Assembly: GCF_019393635.1 (NCBI RefSeq) | Contig: NC_057863.1 | Coordinates: 641,859,306-641,923,305, forward strand | Length of the DNA: 64,000 nucleotides | Direction of reading: 5' to 3' | Source of the DNA: Dromiciops gliroides | Taxonomy: Eukaryota > Chordata > Mammalia > Microbiotheria > Microbiotheriidae | Part shown: positions 12,271-24,031 of the stretch, piece after piece | How positions within the stretch are numbered: the stretch's first letter is position 1 | How the letters are laid out: each line of letters begins with the position of its first letter | Translations under genes and position numbers: made by a program | The notes under the pieces: model-generated | Told to the model about the DNA's origin: nothing | The model's input: the letters and a program-made list of their open reading frames with translations, nothing else | The model's database searches: none

Positions 12271-12730
12271 GAGGAAGGAAAGAGCACAACAACTAGGAAA
12301 GCTTTCCTCAGGTCCTCCTGAATCCAGGGCCAGGAGGTAGAAAACCCTCATGCACTGGGCCTTGAAGGAAGCTCAGCATTCTAAGAGGCAGAAGGGAGAA
12401 GGAAATGCATTCTAGGCATGTGGAACAACCTGAGCAAAAGCATGGAGGTGAGAGATGGGATTCTGAGTTTTGGAAACTAAGTAAACCAGTTTGGCTATAA
12501 CAACAATCATGTAAAGGGAAGCAAGGTGCAAATAAGCCTGGAAAGGCAGCTGCAACCAGGCTGTGAAGGGCTGAAGACAATGAGGAGGTTCTCAAGCAGG
12601 GGAGTGATGGAGTCATACTAGTGCTTTGTGTGGAGGAGGCAAACTGGCTAGGGAAGAGAAGCACCAGAAGCTGGAAGACTAATTAGGACTATGCTGCTGT
12701 GATAGTCCAAAGTGTGAGGTGGCTGGTTCT
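12271..12730 (+). repeat. old interspersed repeat (unnamed family)
   Basis: Words such as ggaacaacctgagcaaaagc, ctgcaaccaggctgtgaagg and agcaggggagtgatggagtc are familiar from a long dispersed repeat of many mammals. A related, partly overlapping piece is at 14425-15160. No coding capacity. Confidence 0.45.
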
Positions 12731-12904
12731 ATGGAGAGAAGGGAATGGATACAAGAAGAAACAAGAGCCCAGCCTGAACCTAGAGATGACCTATCACATA
12801 GTATAGAACTCAAGGATCCTCCTCCCCCACCCCATCATCACATGTGCTCTGACAAGGACACAACAGGGTCAGAACCTCTTGGAACCTCCTCGACTGAAGG
12901 GATC

Positions 12905-13320
12905 CTATAAGAAATCCAAGAGCAAGTAGAAAAAGCCACTTATTCTATCCTGTCATTTTCACTGGCTACACAAATGCCTAGAAAACAATGCATCAAGAGA
13001 TTTAAAATGAAATACAAAAGCTGGAGAAACAAATTAGAAGAATAAACAATTTAGAAAAGAAAGTCCAAGTAATGGACTCTCTGAAAATTAGAAAAGACCA
13101 GACAGATATTAGAAACTCCATAAGACAGCAAGAAATAGTAGAACATGTGGAAATAATATTTATCATGATCATACAAATATAATCTATATCAGATTGCTTG
13201 CTGTCTTGGGGAGGGGGAAGGGAAGAGAGTGTGGGAGAAAAATTTGGAACTCGAAATCTTACAAAAATTAATGTTGAAAACTCTTTACATGTAATTGGAA
13301 TAAAAATAAAATACTATTAA
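12905..13320 (+). mobile_element. LINE-1 fragment: ORF1-type piece joined to a 3' end
   Basis: The first part is A-rich with lysine/glutamate-rich coiled-coil coding character (gaaatccaagagcaagtaga). From 13170 it switches to the L1 3' tail seen repeatedly here (cagattgcttgctgtcttgg, then a g-rich tract and a gaaaatttggaactcgaaat type ending). ORF2 is missing, so this is an internally deleted or two-part copy. Confidence 0.65.
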
Positions 13321-13574
13321 GATGGGAAAAGGAAATACTAGAACAAAATAAGAAGATTGAAAAAATATAAGAAAATGATTATATAAAAACAACTTAGCTC
13401 AAGGAAAGATAATTTAAGAATCTTTAGACTTCCTGAAAACCATGTATTTAGAGGATGTTACCCATCTCTTGACAGAGATGATTAATTTAAGGTTCAGAAA
13501 GGGCACATATTTTTAGACATGACCATAGTGTGGACGATGCTTGACTATGCTTATTTATTATAAGGTTTCCCTCC
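13321..13574 (+). mobile_element. probable LINE-1 ORF1 fragment
   Basis: A-rich stretch with words such as ttagctcaaggaaagataat and ctttagacttcctgaaaacc, consistent with marsupial L1 ORF1. Assignment rests on composition and its place beside other L1 pieces. Confidence 0.45.
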
Positions 13575-13587
13575 GCTGACCCCGTTT

Positions 13588-13742
13588 TAATTTTTTTTTT
13601 GTTTTTGCCAGGCAATGAGGGTTAAGTGACTTGCCCAGTGTCACACAGCTAGTAAGTGTCAAGTATCTGAGGCCGGATTTGAACTCAGGTCCTCCTGAAT
13701 CCAGGGCTGGTGCTCTATCCACTGTGCCACCTAGCTGCCCCC
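13588..13742 (-). mobile_element. marsupial tRNA-derived SINE (short form)
   Basis: Antisense copy starting with a poly-T tract and ending ccacctagctgcccc. It is flanked by a near-perfect target-site duplication (ctgaccccgttttaa before, ctgaccccatttttaa after), so insertion by L1-type retrotransposition is clear. Confidence 0.92.
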
Positions 13743-13823
13743 TGACCCCATTTTTAAATGGGGGAACGAAATGGGGGAGGAGGATTAACAATAGGGATGC
13801 CAAAAAGAGAGTGTCCCTGAAAT

Positions 13824-13968
13824 TTTCTTTTTTTGGCGAGGCAATTGGGGTTACATGACTTGTCCAGGGTTATACAGCTAGTGTTAAGTGTCTGAGGCTG
13901 GATTTGAACTCAGGTCCTCCTGACTCCAGGGCCGGTGCTCTATCCACTATAGCGCCACCTAGCTGCAC
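13824..13968 (-). mobile_element. marsupial tRNA-derived SINE (short form)
   Basis: Antisense copy, somewhat more diverged than its neighbour, ending gccacctagctgcac. The word cctgaaat occurs on both sides (about 13815 and 13972) as a target-site duplication. Confidence 0.9.
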
Positions 13969-14129
13969 AATCCTGAAATATTTTTAATGCACAAAAGAAA
14001 ACGGGAGGAAGTTTCATTAGGAAGTACAGACAAGGAGGACATTTTGGGAAAGTAACTTATTGAATTTATTATATACTTTTTAAAAAGCAAGTGATTATTG
14101 GTTGATAACAACTAGTCACCCAGATTTAG

Positions 14130-14281
14130 CCTTTTTTGGGGGGGGCTAGGTAATGAGAGTTAAGTGACTTGCCCAAGTTCACACAGCTAGTAAGTGTCAA
14201 GTGTCTAAGGCTGGATTTGAACTCAGGTCCTCCTGACTCTAGGGCTGGTGCTTTATCCACTGCAGTGCCACCTAACACCCC
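14130..14281 (-). mobile_element. marsupial tRNA-derived SINE (short form)
   Basis: Antisense copy whose poly-T end has been replaced by a g-run. It is flanked by cccagatttagccttt and cccaggtttagccttt as target-site duplication. Confidence 0.9.
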
Positions 14282-14424
14282 CAGGTTTAGCCTTTTAAAA
14301 AAATTTTTTTCCCTCTTTTCTGTAGACTAATGTTTTCCTGTACAGTTATCTTTTTGTATTCTACTTGCATATATGTAAATGCTTTGTGGTTAAATCCCGA
14401 AAAAAAAAACAATTAAAAAATTTG

Positions 14425-15160
14425 ACAGCTGTGTGGAAGTTTGGAGAGGTGAGAAAACTATGGCAGGGAGACTAATTGCTATAGTTCAGGCTAGAAGTGA
14501 TAAGGACCTGAATTAGTACAGTGGCTGTGTGAGTTGGTAAGAGGACTAATGGGAGTTATGTTGTGGAGGTAGGACTTGGAAACTGTATATGGGTATTGAG
14601 GAAGAAGGAAGAGTTGAGGATTATTCCAAAGTTTCATGACCTGAAAAATAGTAGTCCCCTCAAGAGAAACAGGGTATATAGGAAGAGGAGTAAGTTTAGG
14701 GAGAAAAGATAAAGAATTCTCTTTGGGATATACGGAGGTTGAGGGACCTGTGAGACATCTAGATGGAGATGTCGAGGGAATTGGAATTGGAATTGGAATT
14801 GGAACACCAGAATAAAACAAGGTCTGAATGTGCAGAGTTAGGATCATTTAGAGAGAGATAACTCAGCCCAGGGGAGTTGATGAGATTTCCAAGGAAGAAC
14901 AGTTGTAGAGGGAAGACCAGGGGGCTCAGGAAAGAGTTGTGGGGTACATGCATTTATAGGTGACAGGACATGAATGATGATCCAGCAAATGGAGATAAAA
15001 GGAAGAGGCCTAATAGGGACAAGTAGAGGTGAGTATATCTAAGAAGGCTTGGTCAGTAGTGTGGAATGCTTATTGAGAGGCTGGAAGGATGAAGAATAAG
15101 AAAACATTGTATTTGACAATTAGGAGAATATTTCAGTTGAGTGATGGCAGAGAGAATAAA
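14425..15160 (+). repeat. old interspersed repeat (unnamed) with a GGAATT hexamer run
   Basis: Text such as ctaattgctatagttcaggc, agacatctagatggagatgt and cagcccaggggagttgatga belongs to the same long dispersed family as 12271-12730 and partly overlaps it in content. About four and a half ggaatt units lie at 14777-14804. Confidence 0.45.
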
Positions 15161-15169
15161 CATTTTCTG

Positions 15170-15398
15170 TTCTGTGACTCTTCATGATCGTATTTGGGAT
15201 TTTCTTGGCAGAGATACTGGAGTGATTTGCCATTTCCTTCTCCAGCTCATTTTACAGATGAGGAAACTGAGGCAAAGTTAAGTGACTTACCCAGGGTCAC
15301 ACAGCTAGGAAGTGTCTGAGGCCAGTTTTGAACTTTGGAAAATGAGTCTTCCCGACTCCAGGCTTGGCACTCTAGCCGTTGTGCCCCTTGGCTGCCAG
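15170..15398 (+). mobile_element. marsupial CORE-type SINE (gactcttcatgac head)
   Basis: Recognisable order: gactcttcatgatcg, gatttgccatttccttctcc, agctcattttacagatgagg, cccagggtcacacagctagg, ctccaggcttggcactctag. A second, better preserved copy is at 24698-24956. This differs from the cagctaggtggcacag family by its longer 5' part. Confidence 0.8.
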
Positions 15399-15582
15399 GT
15401 ACTGCGAGGTGCTTTGCAAATATTAGTTTATTTGATCTTCACAACAACCTTGCAAGGTAGGTGCTATTCTGATCCCCATTTTACAGTTGAGAAAACTAAG
15501 GTTGAGGAGCAGACAGATAGTATCTGAAGCTAGATTTGAACTCAGATCTTTTGTGACTCAAAGCCCAGGACACTATCCACCT
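15399..15582 (+). mobile_element. MIR element (CORE-SINE relic)
   Basis: tttgatcttcacaacaacct, gatccccattttacagttga and the following tail match the mammal-wide MIR consensus. It directly abuts the preceding SINE. Confidence 0.7.
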
Positions 15583-15944
15583 TGAAAATCAATTTGGGGG
15601 GGGGGTGTCAAGAAGTGAGTAGAACATGAGGAAGTAAAGGAAACAAATATAAACAATTTCTCCCAAGAATGGTAGTGAAATTAGAAGGATGATAGGATAA
15701 TAGTTTGAGGGGACTGAGTGGAAAAACCTTTGATGTTTTCCCATTGCCTCTAGTATAAGGTACAAAATCTTCAGCTTGGCATATAAGGCACTTCACAGTT
15801 TACCTCCAACCTATTTTTCCAGCATTATTTCAAGCAAAGGTAATATGGTATAGTGGAAAGAGTATTGTATTTGGAGCCAGAAGACCTGGGTTCAAATCCT
15901 AAATCAACTATTACTATCTGTGATATTTTATCAATGACAACGAA

Positions 15945-17556
15945 TTTTTTTAAAGCATTTCTTGATAAACCCAAAGACTCCAGCTTCTGGGATAGGAACT
16001 CAGTATTTGACAAAAACTGCTGGGAAAACTGGAAGATAGCATGGCAGAAACTAGGCATAGACCAACATCTTACACTGTATACCAAAATAAAGTCCAAATG
16101 GGTACATGATTTAGACACAGAGTGATACCATAGGCAAATTAGGAGAGAAAAGAATAGTTTACCTCTCAGATCTATGGAGAAGAGAATTTATGACTAAACA
16201 AGAGAGAGAGAATGTTATGAAATGGATGATTTTTATTACATTACATTAAAAAGGTTTTATACAGAGGCAATGCAGCCAAAATTAGAAAGGAAGCAGAAAG
16301 TTGGAAAACAATTTATATAGCCAGTGTTTCTGATAAAGGTCTCATTTCTAAAATATATAGGGAACTAAATCAAATTTATAAGAATGTAAGTCATTCCCCA
16401 ATTGAGAAATGGTGAAAGGATATGAACAGGCAATTTTCAGATGAAGAAATCAAAGCTATCTATTGCCATATGAAAAAATGCTCTAAATAAAATACTAATT
16501 AGAGAAATTAAAATTAAAACAACTCTGAGGTACCACCTTCACACCTATCAGATGGGCTAATACGACAAAAAAGGAAAATAATAAATGTTGGAGAAATTGG
16601 AACACTAATGCATTGTTGGTGGAGTAGTAAACTGATCCAACCATTCTGGAGAGCAATTTGTAACTATGCCCAAAAGGCTATGGGACTGTACATACCCTTT
16701 GACCCAGTAGTACCCCTACTAGGTCTGTATCCCAAAGAGATCATAGAAAAGGGAAAAGGACCCACATGTACGAAAATATTTATAGCAGCTCTCTTTGTGG
16801 TGGCAAAGAATTGGAAATTGAGGGAATGCCCTTAAATTGGGGAATGGCTGAACAAGTTGTGGTATATGAATGTAATGGAATACTATTGTTCTGTAAGAAA
16901 CGACGAGCAGGCAGATTTCAGAGAAACTTGGAAGGACTTACATGAATTGATGCTGAGCGAGATAAGCAGAACCAGGAGAACATTGTGCACAGTATCAACA
17001 ACATTGTGTGTTGATCAACTGTGATAGACTTGACTCTTCTCAGCTATACAATGGTCCAAGATAGTTCCAAAAGACTCATGATGGAAAATGCTCTCCACAT
17101 CCAGAAAAAAAGAACTGTGGAATCTAGATGCAGATTGAACCATACTATTTCTATTTCTATTTTTTTGTTTATGTTTTTTTCCCCTTTTGCTCTAATTCTT
17201 CTTTCACAGCATGACTAATGCAGAAATATATTTAATGTGCTTGTACATATATAACCTATATCAGATTGCTTGCTGTCTTGGGGAGGGGGGAGGGAAGGTA
17301 GGGAGAAAAATTTGAAACTAGAAATCCTCTAAAAACAAATGTTGAAAACTATCTCTAGGGGCAGCTAGGTGGCACAGTGGATAGAGCACCGGCTCTGGAG
17401 TCAGGAATACCTGAGTTCAAATCCGACCTCAGACACTTAACACTTACTAGCTGTGTGACCCTGGGCAAGTCACTTAACCCCAATTGCCTCACTAAAAAAA
17501 AAAAAAAAAGAAAACTATCTCTACATGTAACTAGAAAATAATATACTTTTATGATT
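15945..17556 (+). mobile_element. LINE-1, 3' portion (ORF2 end plus 3' UTR), interrupted by a SINE
   Basis: The frame at 16608-16835 reads PFDPVVPLLGLYPKE and CTKIFIAALFVVAKNW, the C-terminal block of L1 ORF2 (human L1 has PFDPAIPLLGIYPNE and FIAALFTIAKTW). Upstream text also follows the L1 order (ctggaagatagcatggcaga, cacacctatcagatgggcta). The 3' tail (cttgctgtcttggggagggg) is followed by a SINE at 17357-17509, after which the L1 tail resumes. The copy is 5' truncated and its coding frame is not continuous. Confidence 0.85.
17357..17509 (+). mobile_element. marsupial tRNA-derived SINE inside an L1 tail
   Basis: Near-consensus short SINE with an A17-type tail. The target-site duplication gaaaactatctcta is present on both sides (17343-17356 and 17510-17523), so insertion followed the L1. 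Confidence 0.95.
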
Positions 17557-18240
17557 AAAAAAAAGAAATGATGAGCTGGTAGATTTCAGAAAAACCTGGA
17601 AAGTCTTACATGAACTGATATTGAGTGAAGTGAGCAGAACCATCAGAATATTGTACACAGTAACAGCAACATTGTGGGATGATCCACTATTATAGACTTG
17701 GCTCTTCTCAGCAGTGCAATGATCTAAGACAATTCCAAAGAACTCATGATGGAAAATGTTCTCCACATCCAGAAAAAAGAACTGTGGATTCTGAATGCAG
17801 ATTGAACCATACTGTTTCTACTTTTTTGTTGTTTTTTGTTTCTTTTTTGAGGTTTTTCCCTTGTATTCTGATTCTTCTTTCACAACATGACTAATGCAGA
17901 AATGTTTAATGTGATTGCACATATATAACCTATATCAGATTGCTTTCTGTCTTAGGGAGGGAGGAGGGAAGGGAGGGAGGGAGAAAATTTGGAACTAAAA
18001 ATCTTATGAAAACAAATCTTGAAATTTATCTTTACATGCAATTGGAAAATAAATTTTAATTTTTTTTATTGTTTTGCAGGGCAATGAGGGTTAAGTGACT
18101 TGCCCAAGGTCACACAACTAGTAAGTGGCAAGTGTCTAAGTTTGGATTTGAACTCAGGTCCTCCTGAATCCATGGCCGGTGCTTTATCCACAGCACCACT
18201 TAGCTGCCCCCAATAAAATACTTTTATGATTAATTTTTTT
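17557..18240 (+). mobile_element. LINE-1 3' end, second copy, interrupted by a SINE
   Basis: Repeats the last part of the neighbouring L1 (gatttcagaaaaacctggaa, tcatgatggaaaatgttctc, atcagattgctttctgtctt). It is split by an antisense SINE at 18059-18210 and resumes with caataaaatacttttatgat. Confidence 0.8.
18059..18210 (-). mobile_element. marsupial tRNA-derived SINE (antisense) in an L1 tail
   Basis: Starts with a poly-T tract, carries gggttaagtgacttgcccaa and ends accacttagctgcccc. Confidence 0.92.
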
Positions 18241-18244
18241 TAAA

Positions 18245-19320
18245 AAGCATTTCTTAATCAGTTATAATATGCAAAGCCCTGAGGATACAAATAGAAACGT
18301 CAGGAGCTCCCATTCTAATGGGGGAACACAACACATACAGAAGTCAGATGGTTAGGGTGCACTAGCGAATTTGTAATTAAATAAGATGTCAGTGTCTCTC
18401 CTGTCATTTCTGATATAAATCAGGTTCTGATTTGGCAGTGTCAAGGACTTGGGTTAGCATGCATTTTCTTTGCAGTCTTCACTTGTTGTGGGAGCAGTTG
18501 CTTCAGAGTTGCTTTCTGGTCGTGGGATAATGGTTGTGGGCACTGTGCTGGAAGAGATGCTATTTCGAGGACTCTTGGGGTCCAGGTTCTGGGGATTCGA
18601 GGGGATAAGGTGGTCAAGGTGGTGATGTTTTGACTTGCTTGGCACATGTTACCATCTGTCTCTCCCTGAGGGCAAGTAACTTAACCTTTTCCAAAATTGC
18701 TAAATGTAAGAGGGAGAGGGCAGTTGCTGGCCATCCAGTCCACCATGGAAAGAATACCTCCTGTAACCGAGCTGACGAGTTCTGTTTAGACCTCCAAAGC
18801 AGGGCCAGCCATCACTTCCTCAGGTGGGCTAGGCTACTTTTGGTCAGCTGTACTCGGTAGGCATTTTTGTGTGATATATAAGAGGACTGACCTGTTTGTC
18901 CTGATGTGTCAGGAGACTCACCCTGAGCCAATCTTAAGCTCCGAGTGAATGATGAGTGTAATGGGAGATTGGCTGAAGGGCCCAGTTTTTACAAGCATGT
19001 GCAGAATGTTCAGCATATGCAATTCCTACATGGACTTTGGAGCATGTGCAGATATTCTATAACTAGTTCTGGTCTGCTAACCTCATGGTAAGAAGCAGCC
19101 GCTTCAATTGTCCACAACTTCCTAGTCAGAACTGGGGATGTATTTAAATAGATTAGTTGAACTAATTTCTTTTTTCAACTTTTTCCTGCCTTCCAGTCTG
19201 CTAGTTCCAATGAGAAAAGAGAGATTATACACTAAGGGGAAATGCCAAGCTACCCAGCCAATGCTGACCTGCGGTCAGTGAATACAGGTCTGAGTTCTGT
19301 GGAAGAATATGTAGTTCAGC
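18245..19320. other. old repeat relic plus unassigned sequence
   Basis: 18245-18420 resembles the dispersed repeat at 11650. From 18420 to 19320 I recognise neither an exon nor a named element. Confidence 0.4.
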
Positions 19321-19321
19321 T

Positions 19322-20032
19322 GAAAATATTTTATTTATACTTTTGAGTTCCAATTTTTATCCCTCCTTCCCTCCCTCTCCCCTCCCTGAGGCTGTAAGCA
19401 ATCAGATATGGGTTATACATGTAAAACATTACCATATTATTCAAAATAAGTTATACATGAGTAGTCATGGATTGTCATTTTGTACAAAAAAACTTGAATG
19501 AAAGTAAGTGATAAATATGATTCTTCAGTCTGTGTTCTATCAATATCAGTTCTTTCTTTGGAGGTGGATAGTATATTTCATTAAGAGTCCTTTGGGGTTG
19601 TCTTGGATCATTGTATTGTTGAGAATAGCTAAGTCATTCATAGTTCTTCATCTAACAATATTGCTGTCTCTGTACTCAATGTTCTCTTGGTTCTGTTCAC
19701 TTTAATATACATCAGCTCATACAAGTCTTTCCAGGATTTTCTGAAATCATCCTGCTTGTCATTTCTTATAGCATAATAATATTCCATCACCATCATGTAC
19801 CACTTGTTTAGCCATTCCCCAATTGATGGGCATTCCTTTGACTTCCAATTCTTAGCCACCACAAAAAGAGCTGCTATAAATATTTTTGTACAAATAAATC
19901 TTTTTCTCTTTGGGGGGATGTCTTTGGGATATAAACCTAGCAGTGGTACTGCTGGGTCAAAAGGTATATATGCACACTTCTATAGCTCTTTGGGCATAGT
20001 TCCAAATTGCTCTCCAGATTGGTTGGATCTCA
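19322..20032 (-). mobile_element. LINE-1 3' portion (antisense)
   Basis: The minus strand reads the L1 ORF2 C-terminal block (FIQKYL-like and AALFVVAKNWKSKECPSIGEW) and then the 3' UTR. The frame at 19638-19862 gives VAKNWKSKECPSIGEWLN and YYYAIRNDKQDDFRKSW, matching the L1 terminus (human YAAIKNDEF). 5' truncated. Confidence 0.85.
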
Positions 20033-20112
20033 ACTGAAAATATTATGAAATAATGATTTCTCCAGTCTAAAAACTCTTTCCAGACTTTTCACTTTTAAGA
20101 TCCCATGAATAG

Positions 20113-20244
20113 GAGCAGCTAGGTGGCACAGTGGAGTCAGGAGGACCTGAGTTCAAATCCGGATTCAGACACTTGACACTTACTAGCTGTTTGACCCTGG
20201 GCAGGTCACTTAACCCCAATTGCCTCACCAAAAAAAAAAAAAAA
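20113..20244 (+). mobile_element. marsupial SINE with an internal deletion
   Basis: Head cagctaggtggcacagtgga runs straight into gtcaggaggacctgagttca; the usual tagagcaccggccctg segment is absent. A14-type tail, with an imperfect flanking duplication around cccatgaat / catatgaatga. Confidence 0.9.
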
Positions 20245-20761
20245 TCATATGAATGAATCAAAGGTGACAGAACAAAGGCTAAGGTTCTAGGAAATGGAGA
20301 AAAGGTGATAACCAAACTTAACTCTCACCTAGATTCTCATTGTTTGCCCAATACCCTGAAGTGATTGGTGACAGCCACTCACCCACTTAAGGGGGATGTC
20401 TTCTTTTTCATTCAAGAATTGAGTTAGTATTGACCTACAGAAGCCTTTTTAGTTCTTAGGGAGTGATCAAGGAAAAAATTGGAGAGTGACTGTTATGGGA
20501 GTATCAACCCCAAACTGTATTTAACACATTATGATAATTTTCTTTGTTTAAGAGTTTCTATAAATGTGCCCACAAATCATCTCAGGTTGGAGAGAGAGGC
20601 ATCTCAGAAGGCAGTGGGGGGAACTATGTCAGTTTGGCTCTCTCTCATCTAGAAATGGTTTGGATATAGAAAAGTGTTAAAGACTGTTCTGATAGAGAGG
20701 TGAATCAGCGGAATAGGTTAGGCACACAAAACACAGCAGTAAATGAATGTAGCAATCTCCT

Positions 20762-21130
20762 GTTTGATAAACCCAAAGACTCTAGCCTCCAGGATAAGAA
20801 CTCACTATTTGACAAAAACTGCTGGGAAAAGTAACAAATAATATGGCAGAAACTAGACACAGACCAACATCTTACACCATATACCAAAGTAAAGTCAAAA
20901 TGGGTACAAGATCTAGACATAAAGGGTGATACCATAGGCAAATTAGAAAAGGGAGGTTTAATAGTTTACTTGTCAGATATATGGAGAGGAGAATAATTTG
21001 TGACCAAAGATGGGATAGAAAACATTATGAAATGCAGCGTGGATCATTTTGTCTGCATTAATGTAAAAGTTTTTGCACAAACAAAACCAATGCAAAGAAG
21101 ATAAGAAGGAAAGCAGAAAGCTTCTGTTCT
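20762..21130 (+). mobile_element. LINE-1 internal fragment
   Basis: Parallel to the upstream part of the 15945 copy (gataaacccaaagactctag, tttgacaaaaactgctggga, catcttacaccatataccaa). Confidence 0.75.
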
Positions 21131-21279
21131 TGTTATTTTTCTTTGAGGCAATTGATTAAATGGAACTAGGGTACTAATAACTGATGGCTAACAGTGTGTG
21201 GGGGACCCACATCAGGGTTTGGGCTCCAGCCAATAGCTTTAGAGAAGAGACACCCCAATCCCTTAGGGTGACCCCTAGA

Positions 21280-22860
21280 GCTCTGAGGGAAGAGGTGCAG
21301 CCAGCCAGCTCTGGAAGAGAGAGGCCAGAAAGCTCAATTCATTGGCATCGTGAGACTTGATGCTTTGCAATTTCCATCCATTGATCCCCACCTGGCTCTC
21401 TATGGCAAAACAGAACAAATCTAATCCTTCCACAAAATAGTCTTTCAAACACCTGAAGGCAAACTCACCCAGAGTCTTCTCTAAAGTGAATAAGCCCAGT
21501 TCCCTCAGACAATTTGCATATATCACAGACTCAAGACCCTTCTGAACAGGATCAGGTCTGGCAAAAGCAAAGAACATCATTCTACAGCTTCCCTATTCCT
21601 AGAAGCTATGCCCCGCCCCCTTAATGCAGTCCAAGACTGCATTTACTTTCATGGCTACCACAGGATGGAGCTGACTTGTAATGATTTTGCATTTCACTAA
21701 AACCCTCAGATCTTTTTCTGAACAACTAATATCTCTCTGTGCCTCCCCATCTTCTACTTATGAAGTTGTTTTTATTTTACTTTATTGTATCCAACTGTAA
21801 GACTTATAAATCTATCTCTAACTTCACTTTCTTCCATTCAGACCAATGCTTGTTAAGGTTCTTTTGGAACCTGATTCTGTCATCCACGTTGTTAGCTATC
21901 CCTCCCAACTTTACATCATCTACAAATCTGCTAAACCTACCATCTGTACTTTCATCCAAGTTATTGATAAACATGTTAAAACAGCACAGGGCCAAGCATA
22001 GATTCCTACAGTCCCCACTGGAAAACCTCTTGCCATGCTAACATCGAACAATTAAATACTTGGAATCCAGCTATCCATCCAACTCCTAATCCACCTGAAT
22101 GTCTTATCATCTAATCCCTATTCCTCTATCTTCTCTCCAAGAAAAGGATGAGATACTTGTTCCAAAGCTTTTCTGAAATCAGGGTAAAGTTTAGCCACAG
22201 CATCTTTCTCATCTACTACCTTAGTAACCTTTTCCAAAAAGGAAATGAGGTCATCTAGCATGGCATGTGTTTGATGAAGCTAAGATGGTGATTTATCAAT
22301 CGGATTCCCTTTCTAGATGCTTGCCACCCCTATCTTTAATGATTCATTGTAGAATTTCCCCAGGAATCTAAGTGAAGCTTACTGGCCTACAGTCTGCAGA
22401 TTCTGTTTTCTTCCCTTTTCTATTGGCCAGGACATTTGTGTTTTGGGGTATCTCTCCCAATCACATTGTCCATAACCCAGGGATGTAGTTCATCAGTGCC
22501 AGTCGACTTGAATTCATGGACAGCAGGGAGGTGCTATATCTCTCACCATCTCCCTAGCTTATCTTGGGTACCAGCTCCTTGTCACTCCCTGTTTGTTCTG
22601 TCATTTCCAGTATAAAGGTCATTCTCTTTGCAGAGAAAGCCAAAGGAGGATTGACCAGTTCTTCTCTCTTTTTGTCATCAGTTATCATCATCCCTCCACC
22701 TCAAGCAAAGTCCTATCCTTCCCCCCACCCCCTGCAATAGAAAGGGACTCAGTTAAAAGAAGTGAACTAGACCAGATGACGTCTAAGGTGCCTTCCGCTT
22801 CTAATATACAACCTTATGTGGTACAGGCTGCCTGTGCATGTGGCCGGTGTCCCAAGTGAT
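21280..22860 (-). mobile_element. CR1/L3-type LINE relic, antisense
   Basis: The minus strand codes FNMFINNLDESTDGRFSRF then VDDVKLGG (about 21880-21995), the RT palm region that reads FADDTKLGG in CR1/L3 elements. Further 3' (about 21440-21510) it reads LRELGLFTLEK, matching the conserved LRELGLFSLEKRR block near the ORF2 end. The order of the two blocks is correct for one element. No terminal repeats; frames are interrupted, so it is a dead copy, older than the SINEs. Confidence 0.75.
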
Positions 22861-23086
22861 TCCATATTGGAAGAACTGTCCATACTTGGCTCCCTTTCTC
22901 CTTTCTGCATGCTGAGAAGCAGGTTCTCACTTCATTAACTAAGTAGCCAGATGGCAGTCCATTCAATCCCACAGTGAAGGTTTCCATCAGCACACTATCT
23001 AGTGTGTATGGACAGGCTTTGCCAAGGCTCTAGTATTTCATGCTTTATCACAAGACACTGACTTACATGCTCTTTAAGACTACTCT

Positions 23087-23238
23087 GGGGGCAGCTAGGT
23101 GGAGCAGTGGATAGAGCACCGGCCCTGGAGTCAGGAGTACCTGAGTTCAAATACGGCCGCAGACACATAACACTTACTAGCTGTGTGACCCCGGGGCAAA
23201 TCACTTAACCCCAATTGCCTCACTTTAAAAAAAAAAAA
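23087..23238 (+). mobile_element. marsupial tRNA-derived SINE
   Basis: Short form with A-tail. Target-site duplication agactactctg on both sides (about 23077-23087 and 23238-23248). Confidence 0.94.
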
Positions 23239-23285
23239 GACTACTCTGAATAGACATAGGGTTTGGGACATACAGGGCCTGCCCT

Positions 23286-23495
23286 GATTATTTTTTTTAT
23301 CATAAAAGTTTTTATTATTTTCTAGTTACATGTAGAGATAGTTTTCAACATTTGTTTTTATAAGATTTCTAGTTCCAAATTTTTCTCCCTCCCTCCCCCC
23401 TCCCCAAGACAGCAAGCAATCTGATATAGGCTATATATGTACAATCACATTTACCATATTTCTGCATTAGTCATGTTGTGAAAGAAGAACCTGAT
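23286..23495 (-). mobile_element. LINE-1 3' UTR fragment (antisense)
   Basis: Reverse complement of the tail seen at 17220-17350 (caagacagcaagcaatctga, tagagatagttttcaacatt). Confidence 0.8.
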
Positions 23496-23880
23496 TAATT
23501 TTTTTATCTAGAGATATTGACAGAGGAAATGGGACATTAGTCTGAAATATTAAATATAGCAGGAGGTTGATCAAGGAGGTCCTTGATCAATTGTGTCCCC
23601 AGTCTACTTGCTGAAACTATAGTTTCTGACTTTCACATTTGCTATTTGTATGAATGTGGGGCAGAAAAGCTTTTTCAGATTTTTGAGTGGCCCCATTTGC
23701 AAAATATAAGAACCTCTCCCCATAGTTGCCCCAACACAAAATTATAACAATCTTGATTTGGTTCTTGTTTCTGCCACATACATTCTGACCATCATTTCCC
23801 AATGCACAGGCAATGCCTAATGTTGCTCACACATGCTTTATCATACAAGGAAACAGAATGCTGGTTAAGAGTTACTTGGT

Positions 23881-24031
23881 GGGAGCAGCTAGGTGGCACA
23901 GTCAATAGAGCACTGGCCCTGGATTCAGGAGGACCTGAGTTGAAATCTGGCCTCAGACACTTAACACTTACTAGCTGTGTGACCCTGGGCAAGTCACTTA
24001 ACCCCAATCATCTCACCAAAAAAAAAAAAAA
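23881..24031 (+). mobile_element. marsupial tRNA-derived SINE
   Basis: Short form with A-tail. Target-site duplication agttacttggtgg (about 23870-23882 and 24031-24043). Confidence 0.94.

Noticed and set aside
15945-18240. Possible retroviral pol or LTR element
   Set aside because: The coding remnant matches the LINE-1 ORF2 C-terminus; no LTR pair, primer-binding site or capsid/envelope coding was seen anywhere in the window.
23087-23238. tRNA gene-like head of the SINE copies
   Set aside because: A and B box remnants belong to tRNA-derived SINEs with A-tails and target-site duplications, not to functional tRNA genes.
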